A stretch of DNA of 64,000 nucleotides from Mycosarcoma maydis (lineage: Eukaryota; Basidiomycota; Ustilaginomycetes; Ustilaginales). Below are positions 10,315 through 21,845 of this stretch, in pieces. The translations under genes and the position numbers were made by a program. Position 1 is the first letter of the stretch. Every line of letters starts with the position of its first letter. The stretch is from positions 1,798,001 to 1,862,000 of the forward strand of contig NC_026478.1 in NCBI RefSeq assembly GCF_000328475.2, read 5' to 3'. Below the pieces are notes generated by a model, which worked only from the letters and a program-made list of their open reading frames with translations, was not told the DNA's origin and searched no databases.

Positions 10315-11751
10315 TGGGCGGGTGCGAAGGTGTTTCGAACTGTGCCGAGCTTGTGACGCTATGCGCTGCGTACAGACACGGTAAGACAGAGATTGGGTCG
10401 AGCTGTACCCATTCTCCGGAATGAAGGTGGCGAAGATGAGGAGGAAGATGAGGATGAGGAGGAGGATGATGGAGACAGAGTGAGGAGACAAGCAGAAACC
10501 TTGATCTTGTCAAATCCGTGATTATGCACATGCTTTGATCATGAACATGGAACCGTGAATGCAAAGTAGGCACATGGGGAAGTCTTGGCAAGCGTTTGGA
10601 GTCGAGAAGGTACACAAGAAGCCGGCTCAATTCTTCCGTTGCACTGTTTGAATAGTCGCACTCGTTCCACGAGTCACTAGTTCTAACCGAGCTGAGGCGT
10701 AAAGAAGGAGAGTTTGCACTGCAGCTTGGCGCGATGCCGCTCGAAAGTTAACGTTTGTTACAATCGTTAATCACGAATCACAATCACAACCACAATCACG
10801 AATCGTGAATTGCCCGAGAGCGTGAGGCCAATTTGAAAGATCACCCGCTTGTCCGAGTAAGGGTGTTTAACTTGAACCCGGTGCGCGCGTCGTTAGTCTA
10901 CGCCAAGCATTAACTTAAGCGTGAAGAGCTCTTCGCTGTGTGAATGTCGCTTCCCTCCTGCCTGTTTCTTTTTCTCTTTCTTTTGTTTCTCTTTTTGGCG
11001 GGGGTCGCCGATATCCAGTCACGAGTTTATCAAATAACTTGACCTTCACGATTCAGTCACGAGAGATTCACGATTATTTGTGATTTCTCCGTGTATCCGT
11101 ATCGTGTATCGTGTATCGTAGATCGTATAGTTATCGTGTATCGTGTAGTTCCTATATCGGTGTTGGTCGGATTCGTGATTCGTCTTGTGCTCAAGCCCAC
11201 TCACGACTCACACTCTTGACTTCTGAGAAACAGAAAAGACCAGTCGGCGGCTCCGCCAAGTTTCTATTCACGATTGTATTTTGGCGACTGGTCCACATGT
11301 CTGGCTTCATCAGATCCCTCCAACGTCGTCCACACTGTCATCCACCAAACCATGACCAAGTCGATCTTGATCTCTCAGGAGCGTCTCGACTTTCAGTGAT
11401 CCCGGCTAAGCGTCACTCGCTGGCTAAATGCTAGATACTTTGATTGCGGCTTAGGCCTGCGGTGAGACCTGAGAGCTCGGTGAGGCTCCCTGCCCGCCGG
11501 AAAAGGGGGCTCGACGAGCGCAAGGGGTGAGCCCCATAAGAGCTCAAAAGCCCAATCGTGAATGCGTCTGAGCACCGGCAAATTGCGGAACACGAGATTG
11601 ATTGCACTACATCTCGGCCATCCGATAATTTTATTTCTCCAACCTCCACGCCCTCGCCCTATCGCGAGAGACGCATATCCGGTGCAGCGAGGCGCAAGAT
11701 GATTGAATCACTCGTGCTTGCTTTCTCAAAATTGCTCCTTCCACTACCGCC
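10315..11751. other. Long intergenic region with motif-rich stretches
   Basis: Lies between two divergent genes. It holds dispersed-motif material at 10771-10810 (CACGAATCACAATCACAACC and on) and at about 11046-11075. It also holds a degenerate run of TATCGTG units at about 11099-11147. I see no credible ORF. Both promoters should lie here. Confidence 0.6.
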
Positions 11752-12996
11752 ATGTGGCTACAATACGTCAGAAGGGCCGGCCCTCTCGGTCGGCTCTTGA
11801 CACGGCCACCTTTCCGACCATCGGCGCCCCCGGATAGAAGAATCAGCACATCTCGAAATTCCTGCCCTTTATCTTCCCTCACAACCGTCAAGCAGCCTCG
11901 ACTGATCCTAGGCATCGAGACGTCATGTGACGACTCCTGCGCAAGCATCGTCTCGTCCGACCGAACCATCCTCTCTTCCATCGTGACCAAGCAAGACCAT
12001 TCTTCCACCGGCGGCATCCATCCACTCTCGGCTGCACTTGGGCATCACTCCAACCTCGCCTCAACCATTGCTGCAGCGATCGAACAGGCAAGAATCACGG
12101 CATCCGATTTGCACGCCATCGCCGTCACCCAAGGCCCTGGTATGGCTAGCAGTCTCGGTGTTGGCCTTTCCGCAGCCAAGACGCTGTCAGCTGTGCTTCA
12201 CATACCACTAATTTACGTACATCACATGCAGGCACATGCATTGACACCGCTGCTTACCGAACCGGATCCGCCCAAGTTGCCCTTCTTGGTGCTACTGGTC
12301 TCGGGTGGGCATACCATGCTCGTCTTGGCGCGCAGTGTGACTCACTTTCGGATCTTGGCGACGACGAGCGACGATTCCATCGGCGACGCCTTTGATAAAG
12401 TGGCGAGGGATCTGGGTATCCCATGGACTTCAGCACCCGGAGCAGCGCTCGAAGCGCTGGCGGCAAGAGCAGAGGCCCATGGTGATGGTCTCGTCTTTCC
12501 GACGCCGTGCAAAGGTCAACCAACTTTCTCCTACTCTGGTCTCAAGGCTGCGGTTCAACGCCACATTGCATCTTGCTCACCTGATGCAATGGCCGAGTCG
12601 GCCAAATCATCGATAGCAGCTGCTTTCCAACGAGCAGCTTGTGCGCAGCTCGAGGACAAGCTAAGCATGGTGTTGCGACCCTCTCATGTCAGCCAAGATT
12701 CGCGCCATCGACCTTTCGCTCGAATCGAGTTGCTCGACGGCGTGAGCAGCGACGACGTCAAAACAGTCGTTTGTAGCGGCGGTGTAGCGAGCAATGCTTT
12801 CATCCGATCTCGGTTGAGAGAGCATCTCGACCGTCTAGGAAGGACAGATGTGGACCTACAATTCCCACCGCTGTCGTTATGCACCGACAATGCTGCAATG
12901 ATCGCATGGGTCGGCCATCTAATCTACCACCAGCGAACTCGTGATTATACACGTCATGCAAGGCCCAAGTGGAGCTTGCAAGACATTCCGCAATAG
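11752..12996 (+). CDS. QRI7: Mitochondrial tRNA N6-adenosine threonylcarbamoyltransferase (Qri7/OSGEPL1)
   Basis: Single exon of 414 aa. The first 40-45 residues are Arg/Ser/Pro-rich without acidic residues until the conserved domain starts at LILGIETSCDDS, which fits a mitochondrial presequence. Kae1/TsaD hallmarks are visible: the metal-binding HHMQAHAL, SGGHTMLV, DDSIGDAFDKVARDLG, SYSGLKAAV and the C-terminal metal ligand region LCTDNAAMIAW. The enzyme transfers the threonylcarbamoyl group to A37 of ANN-decoding tRNAs in mitochondria and acts without the KEOPS partners. Its stop lies 120 bp from the stop of the convergent APN2 gene. Confidence 0.95.
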   Translation: MWLQYVRRAGPLGRLLTRPPFRPSAPPDRRISTSRNSCPLSSLTTVKQPRLILGIETSCDDSCASIVSSDRTILSSIVTKQDHSSTGGIHPLSAALGHHSNLASTIAAAIEQARITASDLHAIAVTQGPGMASSLGVGLSAAKTLSAVLHIPLIYVHHMQAHALTPLLTEPDPPKLPFLVLLVSGGHTMLVLARSVTHFRILATTSDDSIGDAFDKVARDLGIPWTSAPGAALEALAARAEAHGDGLVFPTPCKGQPTFSYSGLKAAVQRHIASCSPDAMAESAKSSIAAAFQRAACAQLEDKLSMVLRPSHVSQDSRHRPFARIELLDGVSSDDVKTVVCSGGVASNAFIRSRLREHLDRLGRTDVDLQFPPLSLCTDNAAMIAWVGHLIYHQRTRDYTRHARPKWSLQDIPQ

Positions 12997-13116
12997 CTCA
13001 TCACAAACTCATAAACGCTCCTTTTGCATCACACCTGCTCGGTTGTACATAAGCACCTTCATGTCATATACCACTCGCATGCTCGAAACCGCATCCATTA
13101 CCCCTGCACTCTTCGG

Positions 13117-15351
13117 TTAGGTATCGCCCGTTCGAACACGTTTGTGCGGACCCCATGGACCATTCAACTCGTCACCGGTCTGCTGGCCGTTCTGCTTCTT
13201 ACCTCTCTCCTTCCGCACCTCGCTGAAAAACTTTTCGTCTTTACTTTCTCTACCTGGCTTGTTTTTCTTACTGCGCAAATCGGAATCCCACACAAAGAAA
13301 TTACACCTGTACTCTGGATTCACATCGCCCTTTGCACGTCCGGATTTCTCGTACCCTGGTCCTACGGGTCGATTGCATAGCCAGAACTTGCGACCGTGGT
13401 TGGGACCCGGTTTGTTGACGGTCCATGCACGACACGGTTCCGAGTGGTTGCGACACAGTGGGGCGGGCATGGGTGAGAATATGGCGCCCCATGCAAGAGA
13501 CGTGCCAACGCGATCTGCTGCCGATTGCTCGTTAGGTGGTAACGGCTGCGTCGGTGGGGTAGTCGCCTGGAATTCGTTCAAGTCGCAAATGGCATCTTCA
13601 GCTTCGTCAACGTTTGGGCCGTGGCGTTTCGTCACATCACGCGTTGGATCTGTTGACGTGTTGTCGACCGTGTTACCAGATGTCGACGTTTTTGGCGCCA
13701 CCATTCCGTCACTCGACGACACATCAATCGGCTGGGAGGTCTCGTTTGTCGCTACCGGTGCGAGGCTCTTTGGCTTAGCAAAAAACGAGTGCAGTTTCGT
13801 CTGCCCTCTCTGACTGGCTCGGGTTTTCGCTTTGATAGAATCTTTCCCCTTGCTCCCCGCGCATGCTGTCTGGGAAGACGCCGAGTCCCGTTTGCTGTTC
13901 GATGCCGATCGGCTTGCAAGAACCCTAGTGGGCGACAATGACAACGCAGCAGTTGTCGCAGCAGGCGCTGAGGCGGAAGGCGCTACTGCCGCGGTCGAGG
14001 CCAATACTTGCTGTGCCGTCACTACAGAGCTAAGAGCTGAAGCAGAATTGCGCGCCTGTGATGCATCTTGCATGTCAAGCCCTTCCTGTTGCGAATGCAG
14101 TGCAAACAAAGAATCGACCAGTGAGCTCCCTGCGCTCTCTGTGTCTACTTTTGTCGGAGAGGACGCTTGGCTTGTCGCAAAGCCGTCATTGAGGCTTTTC
14201 ACATCGGCGCTACCTTCAGCGTTGATTGGCATCTGCCTCTGCTCCTTGGTTACCAGGTTCGATGGGTTGTTGCTTTCCGCCGACGCTGCCTTACGAGAAG
14301 CGCAAAAGAAAGAAGCCAGCTTCCTCTGTTTTCCCGAGAATTCATCATAATGGCAAGCTGCCAGCGCTGGAGGAAGACGGTTGCTTCCACCATGCATAAG
14401 ATCCACGAGCCGGACAACCTTTCCGTCGATCTCCCTTTCATCGTACAGGTCGATGTAGATGGGACAATGATCACTGCCGTATACATCGGCTTGAATGTCA
14501 GCTCCTTTGATCCAGGGAAGTATCCCCTCTGTCGCCAGAGTGTAATCCAGCCGTACTCCGTAGTTCGCCGGTCTTGCGTCGATGAGCGTGTTCCAGCATG
14601 TGAACATCTTCTTCCTGTCAGCATGGTACATCCTGCCGACGTCGTGAAACTTGCCATGAGGCGCGAGGAAGCTCTGAAACCACGACCTGGCAGGATGCTG
14701 ATGGAAATCGTCCCAGCCATGTTCCTTGATGCTCTGTTCTGCGTCGCAGTGGTCGATCGGATCCCGGATGATGTTCATATCGCCGACGATCATCACTTGT
14801 CTTCCTTCCTGGATGAGACGGTGTGCTCTTTCGGCTAGGCACTGGTAGTAGGTCATTTTGTACTCCAGTCGTTCCGGGCCCGTTTCATTTGGGCAGTATA
14901 CATTGAACAGCACAAAGAGGCCGAGATCGAGTAGAACACATCTTCCTTCTTCGTCGAGCGCATTCCAAATTTGAGCATCAACATCGTCTCGAGTATCAGC
15001 GGGAATGCAACCGATGGGATCGTTGGGTATCAAAGGGTTGGTAGACACGTTGGTAACGGAAAGTCGTCCGGTAATACCCTGTTCCGCTTTGAGAGGGATC
15101 GAGACGCTCTTGCGCACGTACGTCACGGTGCCTGAATAACCTTTGGTCGGATGGAAGTTGAAAAAAGCGTTGTAGGATGGAAGGATGCACATTGGTTCGG
15201 TGAGCTGTTTGCGCGTCATCTTGGTTTCTTGAAAGCAGGCAATATCTGCTCCGAGATGATCGAGGCAGGCTTCCCAGTCAGGTAGCTTGTACCACGGCTG
15301 GTAGCCTTTGAGTGTCCGAAGACCGTTGATATTCCATACTGTGATACGCAT
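13117..15351 (-). CDS. APN2: Class II AP endonuclease Apn2
   Basis: Single exon of 744 aa from the ATG at 15351 (MRITVWNINGLRT). The exonuclease-endonuclease-phosphatase domain fills about residues 1-330 with the expected catalytic blocks: FQETKM, VYCPNE, IVGDMNI, RLDYTL and YGSDHCP. A Ser/Ala-rich disordered middle follows. It carries two matches to the PCNA-interaction pattern QxxLxxFF, in KQRKLASFFC (about residue 358) and GQTKLHSFFAK (about residue 536). The C-terminus has a GRF zinc finger (LCRNHSEPCRAW; FWLCNRPVG; CNFFVWDSD). Apn2 repairs abasic sites and 3'-blocked ends. The frame open upstream of 15351 lacks an ATG. Confidence 0.97.
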   Translation of the reverse strand: MRITVWNINGLRTLKGYQPWYKLPDWEACLDHLGADIACFQETKMTRKQLTEPMCILPSYNAFFNFHPTKGYSGTVTYVRKSVSIPLKAEQGITGRLSVTNVSTNPLIPNDPIGCIPADTRDDVDAQIWNALDEEGRCVLLDLGLFVLFNVYCPNETGPERLEYKMTYYQCLAERAHRLIQEGRQVMIVGDMNIIRDPIDHCDAEQSIKEHGWDDFHQHPARSWFQSFLAPHGKFHDVGRMYHADRKKMFTCWNTLIDARPANYGVRLDYTLATEGILPWIKGADIQADVYGSDHCPIYIDLYDEREIDGKVVRLVDLMHGGSNRLPPALAACHYDEFSGKQRKLASFFCASRKAASAESNNPSNLVTKEQRQMPINAEGSADVKSLNDGFATSQASSPTKVDTESAGSSLVDSLFALHSQQEGLDMQDASQARNSASALSSVVTAQQVLASTAAVAPSASAPAATTAALSLSPTRVLASRSASNSKRDSASSQTACAGSKGKDSIKAKTRASQRGQTKLHSFFAKPKSLAPVATNETSQPIDVSSSDGMVAPKTSTSGNTVDNTSTDPTRDVTKRHGPNVDEAEDAICDLNEFQATTPPTQPLPPNEQSAADRVGTSLAWGAIFSPMPAPLCRNHSEPCRAWTVNKPGPNHGRKFWLCNRPVGPGYEKSGRAKGDVNPEYRCNFFVWDSDLRSKKNKPGRESKDEKFFSEVRKERGKKQNGQQTGDELNGPWGPHKRVRTGDT

Positions 15352-16016
15352 GTTGTGCCTACGAGCTCTAAGGCCATGTCTTTGATGATGAGTCACGATG
15401 CCGTCTATCGGTGCTGTCTTGCACGTGCAGTACGGAACAAAGACTTCATGCTGAGTTTGTGGTCCCTTTTGACCCGGTCTTTGTTCTGTCAGGTTTAAAG
15501 GTAGAAGTGGTCAGTCAAGAGCAAATGTTGAGGTGGCGAGTAGGTATGTTGGTCTTGGAGGTGGAGGCATAAGGTAACCCACAGAAAAACACATCGATCG
15601 GGGACGTAATTCGTGATTATCTTGATGGCGTTCGTGATTCGTGATTCACTGTGATGCACGATTGCTGCTGATTCCTCAAGTCTGAGTTGCTCGACAGCTC
15701 CGCTAACACTCACAACTGCACGACCTGAACTCTGCTCGAGCTCTACTTTGTCTTTCACCATTCACCACAGCCGAGCACCTTCGCGTAAGACCGGGAAAGC
15801 AGGTAGGAAGCACACGTCGCTTGAGCTTCGTCATCCGGGAAGCGCAGAGTGCAATCTTCGACAACCGCCCCGGCGTCAAATGATGGCGGTGTGAGCTCAT
15901 CCGTCGGCCTTCCGTCTCGTGTACATCATCCAGCTTCTATCACGGCTCGGAACGGAAGATCATCTTGCGACGTACTCTTTTCGCTCTCTTTGCGTCTCGT
16001 ACATATTCGATGCACC
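15352..16016. other. Divergent promoter region of APN2 and SGF73
   Basis: Holds two copies of the dispersed motif, at about 15608-15618 and 15630-15648 (TTCGTGATTCGTGATTCAC). No credible ORF. Confidence 0.6.
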
Positions 16017-17363
16017 ATGAACACGCAAAATCCGGCCCCAAGCTGGACCGACATAGAAGACGCTACTCGAAGTGGTGAGCATCCGTTCATGCCATCCCGC
16101 TGTATCGGCTGCTTCTGACCGTCGTTCACTGACTTGAGCCATGCAGTGTCCCTCATACGGGATGCTGTGGCTTTTCGTCTTCTCCCTTTGCTTTCCATGG
16201 CTTACCAGATGTCGGATCACCATCGACAACGTTGGTCGATTCCCCGGCATGGCACTACGATGACACGGTTGTCACTGACTTTGGGCCTGCATCGCTCGAC
16301 GACGAAGTGCATATCGTCGAATGCTCCGATTGCTCCAAGCCCGTTCTCAGAGAGGCATTGAGCTTCCATGAGCAGAATTGCAAGCTTGTCAGGGACATTG
16401 CATGCGGTCGCGTCTCACCCTCGATCATGGAAGGCGATCTTCGCAAGCGTCGAATGATGGAAGGTGAGTAAACCACGAGCCAGAGTCGATGGCTAAATCT
16501 CAACATTTGACTGATGTCTTTCAACTTGACTTTGATATGCCACAGATGATGACGACAGCATCCTCGGCGATGACACAGGCACACTTCTGACCAAGAAGCA
16601 GAAGAAAGACAAGCGGCCTGCCGAAGAGAAAAAGACAGGCGGTCGAAAGAACAAGGGCCCCATAGATGTCGATAAGCAGTGCGGTGTGATCAACGACAAG
16701 GGATTGCCATGTTCGCGATCGCTAACGTGCAAATCGCATTCCATGGGAGCCAAGCGTGCTGTTGAAGGTCGATCCGCACCCTACGATGCGTTGCTGTTCG
16801 AATGGCAGAAGGCTACCAATCCGAGTTTCGTCGCTAAACTCGAAGAGAAAGAGAAAGCAATTGCTGCTGCCAAAGCTGCTGCCGCGGCGGCACCGCCGAA
16901 GGAGAAAAAGAAGAAGTCGGCCAAGGATGGCAAGTCGAAAAGTGGCGCTGGAGCGGGTGGTGGTGGGGCAGGTGGAGCAGCAGGTTCAGGTGCAGGAGGC
17001 GCAGGCGGTTCAGCAAGGGTGTTTATCGAGCACGACGATATGGACATGTTCGATGCAGGCGCCGACCAGGATCAGATGGACCAGGAGTTGATTTCGGTGC
17101 TAGGCTCGATTGCCCATGCTGCTTCGAGGGATCGAACCACCCCGCTTCCGCTTGCGACAAGGTCGTTTGCAGGCTGCTACACCAGCCGCGCCAAACGCAT
17201 GCGCAACTTGCGTGAGTTGCTGAGGGAAGGCCTGGCTCCCGGTGGTGGTGCTTACGGCATCAATGGCTATGCTACTTGGAATAACCACCATCGTCAGGCT
17301 CGCTACGCACCACCAGGAGGCTCTGGCAGTGCACCCAAGAAGGGCGTTGCTACCAGCGCGTGA
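16017..17363 (+). CDS. SGF73: SAGA complex subunit Sgf73 (ataxin-7 family)
   Basis: The proposed exons are 16017-16074, 16209-16463 and 16546-17363, giving 376 aa. Intron 1 has gtgagc...ttaccag; the acceptor at 16208 is the one that joins the frame. Intron 2 has gtgagt...ccacag. Residues 58-77 contain a C-x2-C-x11-H-x3-C zinc finger ([11 protein letters not shown]...HEQNC). The SCA7 domain starts near residue 143 ([20 protein letters not shown], then TCKSHS). A Lys/Ala region and a Gly/Ala-rich run follow, and the conserved tail has [16 protein letters not shown]. Sgf73 anchors the deubiquitinase module (Ubp8, Sgf11, Sus1) to SAGA. The gene is convergent with DAD2. Confidence 0.9.
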
Positions 17364-17633
17364 CGTTCCTTTTTGTTTGCCCACCCTCCCCTCTACCACG
17401 TTTGGAACTTGCTCGTCGACTCGCTTTGTATTTATATCTACCGTCAAATGTCATCATCAGAGCGGTGGAGTGAACGTGTTTAACACCGTTGAGATCAGCC
17501 ATGGTCGCATCACCAATCGAGGAGTTCAGAATACTGGTTACAAACGCGCCGGACGGAATCGAGGAAAGAACAATACAAGTACAGCAGAATAAGCGCTACA
17601 TAGAGCATCGGACAAGACTCGCGACTATAGCAT

Positions 17634-18341
17634 CTACTGCGAGATAGAAGCAGCAGAAGTATCGAGAGCGCTGTCATCCTTGGATCGGGCGATGGCGCCA
17701 TCAAGGTCCACCGGGATTCGGACCATGGTATCGATGAGTGCGGGTTTGCTAGTAGGAGCTGGACCATAATTGTACAGGTCGTCCTCTTCCTCTTGTTCCT
17801 CGGAAGTGTCCGCTGCTTTGGTCTCGTATGCCGCGGGATTGGTGAAGACTGTTGATGCTGTTGGGTATACAAGAGGTAAATTGGATGTGTGTGAGCGTGA
17901 GTACAGGTAGTCATTGATGGAAAGAACCCCATTGTAGCGTAGTCAGTAAGCTTACCTCGAGCAATCTGAATGGCGCGGAACACGCCTTGCCATGAACCCA
18001 TAACCGAAGCGATTGCTATGAGCACAACAAAAGGAGCCAAAAAAGTCAGCAATCGAACTCCTCGATACTCTTCCGACTGTCAAAGTGAAACACTTACAGT
18101 CACCGCCATCAGCCATGATATCCACCTTTTCCGCCAGCCGCTCGAGCTCCTTGACCATCCTTGCCGATTGGTCCTTCAACGCGCGCAAACCTTCGAGTTC
18201 GGCCTGTTTTGAGATCAAGCGCATCTGGTTTGCTGACGACGACGGTCCGCCAAGCATGATGTTGGCTGCGCCACTGGCTTGAGGATACATCGATTGACGT
18301 CCTGCTGGACCAGGGCCCATTGCCGACGGTCGTTGTGCCAT
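17634..18341 (-). CDS. DAD2: DASH complex subunit Dad2
   Basis: Three exons on the minus strand: 18341-18098, 18015-17956 and 17857-17634 (175 aa). An acceptor 9 nt further on (exon start 17848) would also keep the frame. The conserved coiled coil is ISKQAELEGLRALKDQSARM followed by VKELERLAEKVDIMADGG at about residues 42-80. It is followed by SVMGSWQGVFRAIQIA at the exon 2 level and an acidic tail containing ALIDTMVRIPVD, the motif shared by fungal Dad2 proteins. Dad2 is part of the ten-protein DASH/Dam1 ring that couples kinetochores to spindle microtubules. Confidence 0.87.
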
Positions 18342-18978
18342 GGTGACTATGCACTCGTGTGGGTTCGGGTCGTTCAGAGTGCGCTGTGGACAAGAGGTTG
18401 ATCTGGTAACACGCTGTATGCGTCAAAAGGCTGATAGAGGGAGAGAGGTTCAGACTGATGAGAAGAGGCAATGTCGGATCATGAGACACGAGATGGTAGT
18501 GTTGTTGTTGAATGATGCCATGTGTTGTTCTCGGCTTGCCGCTGGAATTATCCACTCTGGCAAAATCAAAGAGCCGCACAACAGTCACGAGCCATCAAGT
18601 GTCAGCTCAACGCGCGCGTCTAGAGCACTTCCGCTCCACAAATTTACGCGTCTCGCTCGACATCTTGATCGTAGTCAGCCTCGCGGTTTGTGTGGCTCAG
18701 CTCGTGGCTCACTCGTAACTGGTAATGGCTGACGGCTCGTGTCTCGTCTCTTGTTTCGAAGCCTCTTACACGCCACTTGTGAAGCTGCGATCTATGGTCT
18801 GCATTGCATCTGCAATGATTCTACAACAACACCATCATGATCCAAGCCGTCACAGATAAAGACGAGAACAGATTGTATGGCTTTACGAAACAATGGACAA
18901 ACGGAACGCGAGCCGGTGCATGATAAGGAGATCCTGAAAGATGCGCTAAAGTCATTAGGTGGACAATCAAGCTAGCCT
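18342..18978. other. Intergenic region between VMA1 3' end and DAD2 5' end
   Basis: 637 bp between two minus-strand genes. I see no ORF, repeat or RNA gene that I can support. Confidence 0.5.
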
Positions 18979-20820
18979 TCAATCGGTGAGAGTGCGGAAT
19001 GCCTCAGCGATATCCTGGTTGAGCTTGTCAAACTTCTTGGTGATGGCCTCCTCGCCATCCTTGGGGCTCTCGAACTTCTGCTGAGTGAGTTGATAGATGA
19101 CGTCTGAGCAGTGCTCCTTGACCTTAGCCCAGGTCATATCCGGGTTGTTGGCAATGGCAGCCTGTGCGTGGTTGTGGAAGTCGACAATGTTCTTGAGCAT
19201 GCCCGACGTCTTGTAGAATGGGCAGTAGGCGTCGTACTCGGAAATACCGTTCTGCTGCAGATAGTCGTCCTTCATGATCTTGGCTACATCGAGCGTCACC
19301 TTGTCACCCTCGCCGAGCGCCGACTTACCGACAAGCTGCACAATTTCAGCGAGATCCGAGTCCTTCTGAAGCATGCTCTTGGCGGTCGTTCGCAGAGCGA
19401 TGAAGCCGGGACGGTTCTTTTCGTAGTAAGGCTCGAGCGCGTTGATGTAGTTGGAGTAGGAAACATCCCAGTTAACCGAGGGGAAATGCTTACGTTGTGC
19501 CAATTTCTTGTCGAGACCCCAGAAAGCACCCACGATACCCAGAGTGGCCGATGTGACCGGGTCCGAAAAGTCACCACCGGGAGGCGATACTGCACCGACG
19601 ATCGAGACCGAACCTTCACGCTCTGGCGAACCAAGACAGGCGACACGACCAGCACGCTCGTAGAAACTGGCGAGCTTGGCACCCAAGTAGGCAGGATAAC
19701 CTGAATCGGCAGGCATCTCGGCAAGACGACCCGAAATCTCACGCAGAGCCTCGGCCCAGCGTGAGGTCGAGTCGGCCATCATGGCAACGTTGTAACCCTG
19801 GTCACGGAAGTACTCGGAAAGAGTGATACCAGTGTAGATGGAAGCCTCACGTGCAGCCACAGGCATGTTGGAAGTATTGGCCACCAAGGTCGTTCGCTTC
19901 ATGATGGGGAACTCCTCGTCGTTCTTCATGAGCGTAAGCTCCGGGAACTCGGCAAGGACTTCGGCCATCTCATTTCCACGCTCACCACAACCGACGTATG
20001 TGATGATGTCCGAGTTGGAATACTTGGACAGAGCCTGGGAAATGACGGTCTTACCACAGCCAAAAGCACCAGGGATGGCCGTGGTACCACCCTGGATGCA
20101 GGGGAAGAGCGAGTCAAGGATACGCTGACCGGTAAGCAGCGGGTTGTTAGCAGTGAGCTTCTCGGCGACTGGGCGAGGAGCTCGTACGGGCCAGATCTGA
20201 AGCATGGTGTGCTTTTGCTTCTTGCCCTGGAACTCCGTCTCGAGTACGACATCGTCGACCGAGTAGGAGCCCTTTTCGGCGATGTGAGTGATAGTGCCCA
20301 TGGCACGAGGGCCGAGCATGAGCTTGTGGTCCTTGAGCAACGCGTTCTCATACACCGAACCAAAGATGTCACCTCCACTGATGTGGTCTCCGATCTTGAG
20401 CTGACCAGGCGTGAAATCCCACGAGAGCTGACGATCGAGCGCCTGGGTGTTGATACCTCTGGGGATGTAGATACCGCCACTCTTCTTCATGATGCCTTCG
20501 AGAGGACGCTGGATGCCATCGTAGATGTTCTCCATGAGACCGGGGCCGAGCTCGACAGAGAGAGGCTTGCCAGTGCTGAGCACAGGGTCACCGACAGAAA
20601 CACCCGAAGTCTCTTCGTAGACCTGGATCGTGACCTTATCGGCGTCGATTCTGATAATCTCTCCGACGAGCTCATCGTGGCCGACACGGACCAGCTCGTA
20701 CATGCTCGATCCGATCATGTTCTCGGCGACAACGACGGGACCGGAGACACCAAAGACGGTACCAAAGCGGCGCTCTCGCTCCTCATCGCGAATCTTGGGC
20801 AGATCCTTCTTGTCGGTCAT
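18979..20820 (-). CDS. VMA1: V-type ATPase catalytic subunit A
   Basis: Single exon of 613 aa from the ATG at 20820 ([14 protein letters not shown]); the frame open upstream begins without a conserved residue. Family landmarks: [20 protein letters not shown] at the start, the P-loop GAFGCGKT at residues 251-258, [13 protein letters not shown] directly after it, and [19 protein letters not shown]. The length is normal for an intein-free subunit, and the site where budding-yeast Vma1 carries its intein is uninterrupted. The subunit forms the ATP-hydrolysing A3B3 head of the vacuolar proton pump. VPH1, its membrane-sector partner, lies about 28 kb away. Confidence 0.98.
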   Translation of the reverse strand: MTDKKDLPKIRDEERERRFGTVFGVSGPVVVAENMIGSSMYELVRVGHDELVGEIIRIDADKVTIQVYEETSGVSVGDPVLSTGKPLSVELGPGLMENIYDGIQRPLEGIMKKSGGIYIPRGINTQALDRQLSWDFTPGQLKIGDHISGGDIFGSVYENALLKDHKLMLGPRAMGTITHIAEKGSYSVDDVVLETEFQGKKQKHTMLQIWPVRAPRPVAEKLTANNPLLTGQRILDSLFPCIQGGTTAIPGAFGCGKTVISQALSKYSNSDIITYVGCGERGNEMAEVLAEFPELTLMKNDEEFPIMKRTTLVANTSNMPVAAREASIYTGITLSEYFRDQGYNVAMMADSTSRWAEALREISGRLAEMPADSGYPAYLGAKLASFYERAGRVACLGSPEREGSVSIVGAVSPPGGDFSDPVTSATLGIVGAFWGLDKKLAQRKHFPSVNWDVSYSNYINALEPYYEKNRPGFIALRTTAKSMLQKDSDLAEIVQLVGKSALGEGDKVTLDVAKIMKDDYLQQNGISEYDAYCPFYKTSGMLKNIVDFHNHAQAAIANNPDMTWAKVKEHCSDVIYQLTQQKFESPKDGEEAITKKFDKLNQDIAEAFRTLTD

Positions 20821-21845
20821 GATGGGTGTGTCGATCGATGTGCGAAATGTTATTGGCCAGTAATTGCCGAAGTAGAGTTGATGGGGAGAAGTGAGCTGAA
20901 AACTCTCCACTAGACAGCAAGTATCGAATCTGCTGAATCAGAAGGCAAGTTGGACTCCAAGGGTATACTGGACAAAGGTGGGGGATGATAGGACGATGAT
21001 ACGACGTGCGAGAGGTGGAGTTGGATGATAGCCTCTCCCAGCCCGAGCATCTGCGAAATTCGAGCTTGGCGGTTGTTCTCTCTTAGGTCTGTGTGTGGCA
21101 CAACATCGATCCGAGCTTGTCAGCCTGGTGCTTTGGTGCGAGCGAGCACGAGTTGGATTTGAATCGTAAATTTGAGAAAATGACCCGCTCCTTTTGGCTG
21201 GCTCGTTCGCAGGCCTGAAAATCTCATCTCTTCAGCGAGACTGAACTGCAACTGCCCCTAAGCAGCTAGTTTGCTCTCAGGCGTGAGGCAATCTTGAATC
21301 TCAAATCACGAATAACTTAATCGTGAATTCACGATTTGCCAGAGAATCACGAATCACGAATGCACAAAACCAGAACCGTCTTGCGTGGAACATAGGAAAC
21401 ATCCTGCACTGTTACCTCATAATGGTCTAACACTTCCATTCTGAAATTTACCTCGCTCCACTTTCTGGACGTGGTCGCGGTTTGGTGATCGACACAGGCT
21501 TAGCAGCAAGCCTGCCCAAGCGCAGCACACACACGCCAAGCAGCAAACAGGCGCGTTGGAAGCAGTTGACGACGCCTCACCCTCCACGAGCCAGCAAGTT
21601 GGATTCAACACTCGGTTCCTCAACCATCCTTCGCAACATTCTTCTCTACCCTTCCCCATCGCAAATAACATCCTTCCACTGAGCAATCCGACAGGCTCGG
21701 ACCTTCAACCACCGCGCATAACAGCCCTTTCGATACATTACAGCAGCGTCCACAGGATACAGACTTCGCTGTCACCGTCACCTCTGTCTGTCCTCGAACC
21801 GCCGCTGATCCCTTTAGCTCAAAGCTAGTAGCACATACGCACAAC
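20821..21845. other. Divergent promoter region of VMA1 and RPT1
   Basis: About 1.0 kb. The dispersed motif is frequent at about 21303-21360 (AATCACGAATAA; GAATTCACGATT; GAATCACGAATCACGAAT). The right part (21500-21840) is C/A-rich leader-like sequence. I see no credible gene. Confidence 0.6.

Noticed and set aside
15352..15396. Extended APN2 start upstream of 15351
   Set aside because: The extension starts at GTG, and the family begins exactly at MRITVWNINGLR.
16147..16208. Splice acceptor at 16146 for SGF73 exon 2
   Set aside because: It would put the zinc-finger exon out of frame; the acceptor at 16208 joins the frames correctly.
18979..20820. Intein in VMA1
   Set aside because: The region after the P-loop is continuous and the protein has the length of an intein-free subunit.
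20209..20913. A 234-codon plus-strand frame opposite VMA1
   Set aside because: Antisense to a strongly conserved coding region; no recognisable protein.
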